A stretch of DNA of 64,000 nucleotides from positions 3,720,001 through 3,784,000 of the forward strand of contig NZ_CP107917.1 in NCBI RefSeq assembly GCF_036014175.1, in the 5' to 3' direction. Below the pieces are notes generated by a model. That model was not told where the DNA came from. It saw only the letters and a list, made by a program, of their open reading frames with translations, and ran no database searches. The translations under genes and the position numbers were made by a program. The DNA comes from Streptomyces sp. NBC_00443. GTDB taxonomy: Bacteria > Actinomycetota > Actinomycetes > Streptomycetales > Streptomycetaceae. Numbering within the stretch: the first letter of the stretch is position 1; each line of letters opens with the position of its first letter. Shown here piece after piece: positions 63,065 to 64,000 of this stretch.

Positions 63065-64000
63065 TGCGGGCCTCCTGAGGGGTCTGTGCGGTTCGGGTCG
63101 TCCGGGTGACTCGGGTGGTTCGGGCTTTCGTCGGTGGAGCCTGCGGGGTCTTCGGGCGTGGCTGCGGGGTCGGACGGGCCGGGCTTCGCCGGGGTCTCTG
63201 ACGGTGACTCGCCCTGGGCCTCGGTCTGGGCCTCGGTCTGGGCCTCGGCCTCGGTCTGCGGCTCGACCTCGCCCTTCGGCTCGCCCTCGCTCTTCGGCTT
63301 GGGCTCGGACCGGGGCTGCTGCTCGGCCTCGGGTCGTTGCCTGAGTTCCGCTTCGTCGAAAGCCGGGCGGGCGTGGTGCCAGGGGGCGTCCGTGCTGCGG
63401 GGGGTCCAACGAGGCTTGGGAGTTGCCGACGGGGTGGAGGGAGTGGTGGCTTCGTCGGCCGTGTCAGCCGATGCCCCATCCGTTGCAGCCGCCTTGGACA
63501 CAGCCGCGCCGGAAGCAGCCGCGCCGGACACAGCCGCGCCGGAAGCAGCCGTGCCCGACGACGCCTCACGGGATGCCTCTGCATCGGAGGGGGCCTGATG
63601 GCTCGCCGAGCCCTCGCCTGCGCTCCGGGTACGGCGCGGTGTGGTCGACGTGCCTGACGTGGTTGCCGGTGTCTCGGTGCCCGTCGGGGGCCCGCCCGCC
63701 GCCGACGCGTTCTCGGAGTCCGTGGCGGCCGCCTCGCCGGCCGACGCCTCGGCTGCCGAAGCTGTCTCCTGCTGACTGGCCGAGCCTTCGGCTGCCGTAC
63801 GCGCACGCCGGGCCGCACCCGTCGCGGGCGCTGCACCAGCTGCGGCTTCCGTCTGGCTGGCCGAACTCTCCGTGGCCGTGCGCGACCGCCGCGCCGCACC
63901 CGCCTCAGGAGCACCCGTCGGAGCCCCAGCCGCAGACGGCGCCTCCGCCTGACTCGCCGAATCCTCCGCCGCCGTGCGCGACCGCCGCGCCGCACCCGCC
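63061..64000 (-). CDS. nuoG: NADH-quinone oxidoreductase subunit G, C-terminal tail only
   Basis: The frame ending at 63061 is open to the window edge, about 313 codons. None of it resembles the catalytic part of NuoG; it is a low-complexity Ala/Ser/Thr/Glu/Pro-rich tail. Near its start are imperfect repeats of about 27-32 residues: AARRSRTAAEDSASQAEAPS, AARRSRTATESSASQTEAAA, AARRARTAAEGSASQQETAS, and a weaker PRRTRSAGEGSASHQ. The last part is Pro/Glu-rich. Assignment as nuoG rests on position directly before nuoH, the 4-nt overlap and known Ala-rich extensions of actinobacterial NuoG. Confidence 0.75.
   Translation of the reverse strand, partial: AGAARRSRTAAEDSASQAEAPSAAGAPTGAPEAGAARRSRTATESSASQTEAAAGAAPATGAARRARTAAEGSASQQETASAAEASAGEAAATDSENASAAGGPPTGTETPATTSGTSTTPRRTRSAGEGSASHQAPSDAEASREASSGTAASGAAVSGAAASGAAVSKAAATDGASADTADEATTPSTPSATPKPRWTPRSTDAPWHHARPAFDEAELRQRPEAEQQPRSEPKPKSEGEPKGEVEPQTEAEAQTEAQTEAQGESPSETPAKPGPSDPAATPEDPAGSTDESPNHPSHPDDPNRTDPSGGPQ

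Noticed and set aside
61443..63995. Single frame joining nuoI with upstream Arg-rich sequence
   Set aside because: NuoI starts at 62093; the upstream part is an out-of-frame reading of nuoH and the nuoG tail.

Overview
The window is chromosomal DNA from a Streptomyces (or very close streptomycete). It has very high GC, GTG/TTG starts, the streptomycete-length RpoB (1161 aa) and L10 (176 aa), a NusG with an acidic N-terminal extension, tRNA genes without encoded CCA, and the gene order aminotransferase / adenosine deaminase / murB / MaoC pair / rpmG seen in that genus. No prophage, IS element, CRISPR array or plasmid origin was seen.

Layout, left to right. (1) 1-5218: the S10 operon on the minus strand (rpsJ-rplC-rplD-rplW-rplB-rpsS-rplV-rpsC-rplP; rplP runs off the edge), with a recognisable promoter and a leader of about 370 nt. 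(2) 5349-17002: a ten-gene minus-strand cell-surface polysaccharide cluster: glycerol-3-phosphate cytidylyltransferase-like enzyme, secreted beta-propeller/Fn3 protein (frameshifted), Wzx flippase, Wzz-like chain-length protein, Wzy-like polymerase, two GT4 glycosyltransferases, a GDP-mannose 3,5-epimerase-like enzyme, a CDP-alcohol phosphotransferase and a WcaF-type acetyltransferase. A small secreted protein follows on the plus strand. This is the accessory part of the window. (3) 18021-22600: the str operon (rpsL-rpsG-fusA-tuf). (4) 22731-32889: a DUF1707 membrane protein and the rif operon (rplJ-rplL-rpoB-rpoC). (5) 32908-37576: two lipoproteins, rplK-rplA, secE-nusG and tRNA-Trp. (6) 37862-46852: aminotransferase, adenosine deaminase, a TetR gene facing a frameshifted oxidoreductase gene, murB, an MFS exporter with its TetR regulator, a MaoC hydratase pair, rpmG, tRNA-Met and tRNA-Thr. 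(7) 47135-55029: mixed genes including a cytosine-deaminase-like protein, tRNA-Tyr, yajQ, an amino-acid permease, a frameshifted SMI1/KNR4 gene, a YccF protein and htpX. (8) 55270-64000: the distal nuo operon (nuoN-M-L-K-J-I-H and the C-terminal tail of nuoG).

The translation and transcription genes are arranged as separate operons, most with clear promoters and GC-rich hairpin terminators. The S10 and str leaders share a perfect 25-nt hairpin-containing block plus a second conserved block, which suggests a common RNA-level control. The polysaccharide cluster has the parts of a Wzx/Wzy pathway and may add L-galactose (from GDP-mannose) and phosphoglycerol (from CDP-glycerol) to a surface polymer. 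Three genes are broken by single-base shifts at G/C runs (near 6804, 41129 and 53469), so either the assembly has homopolymer errors or these loci are decaying.
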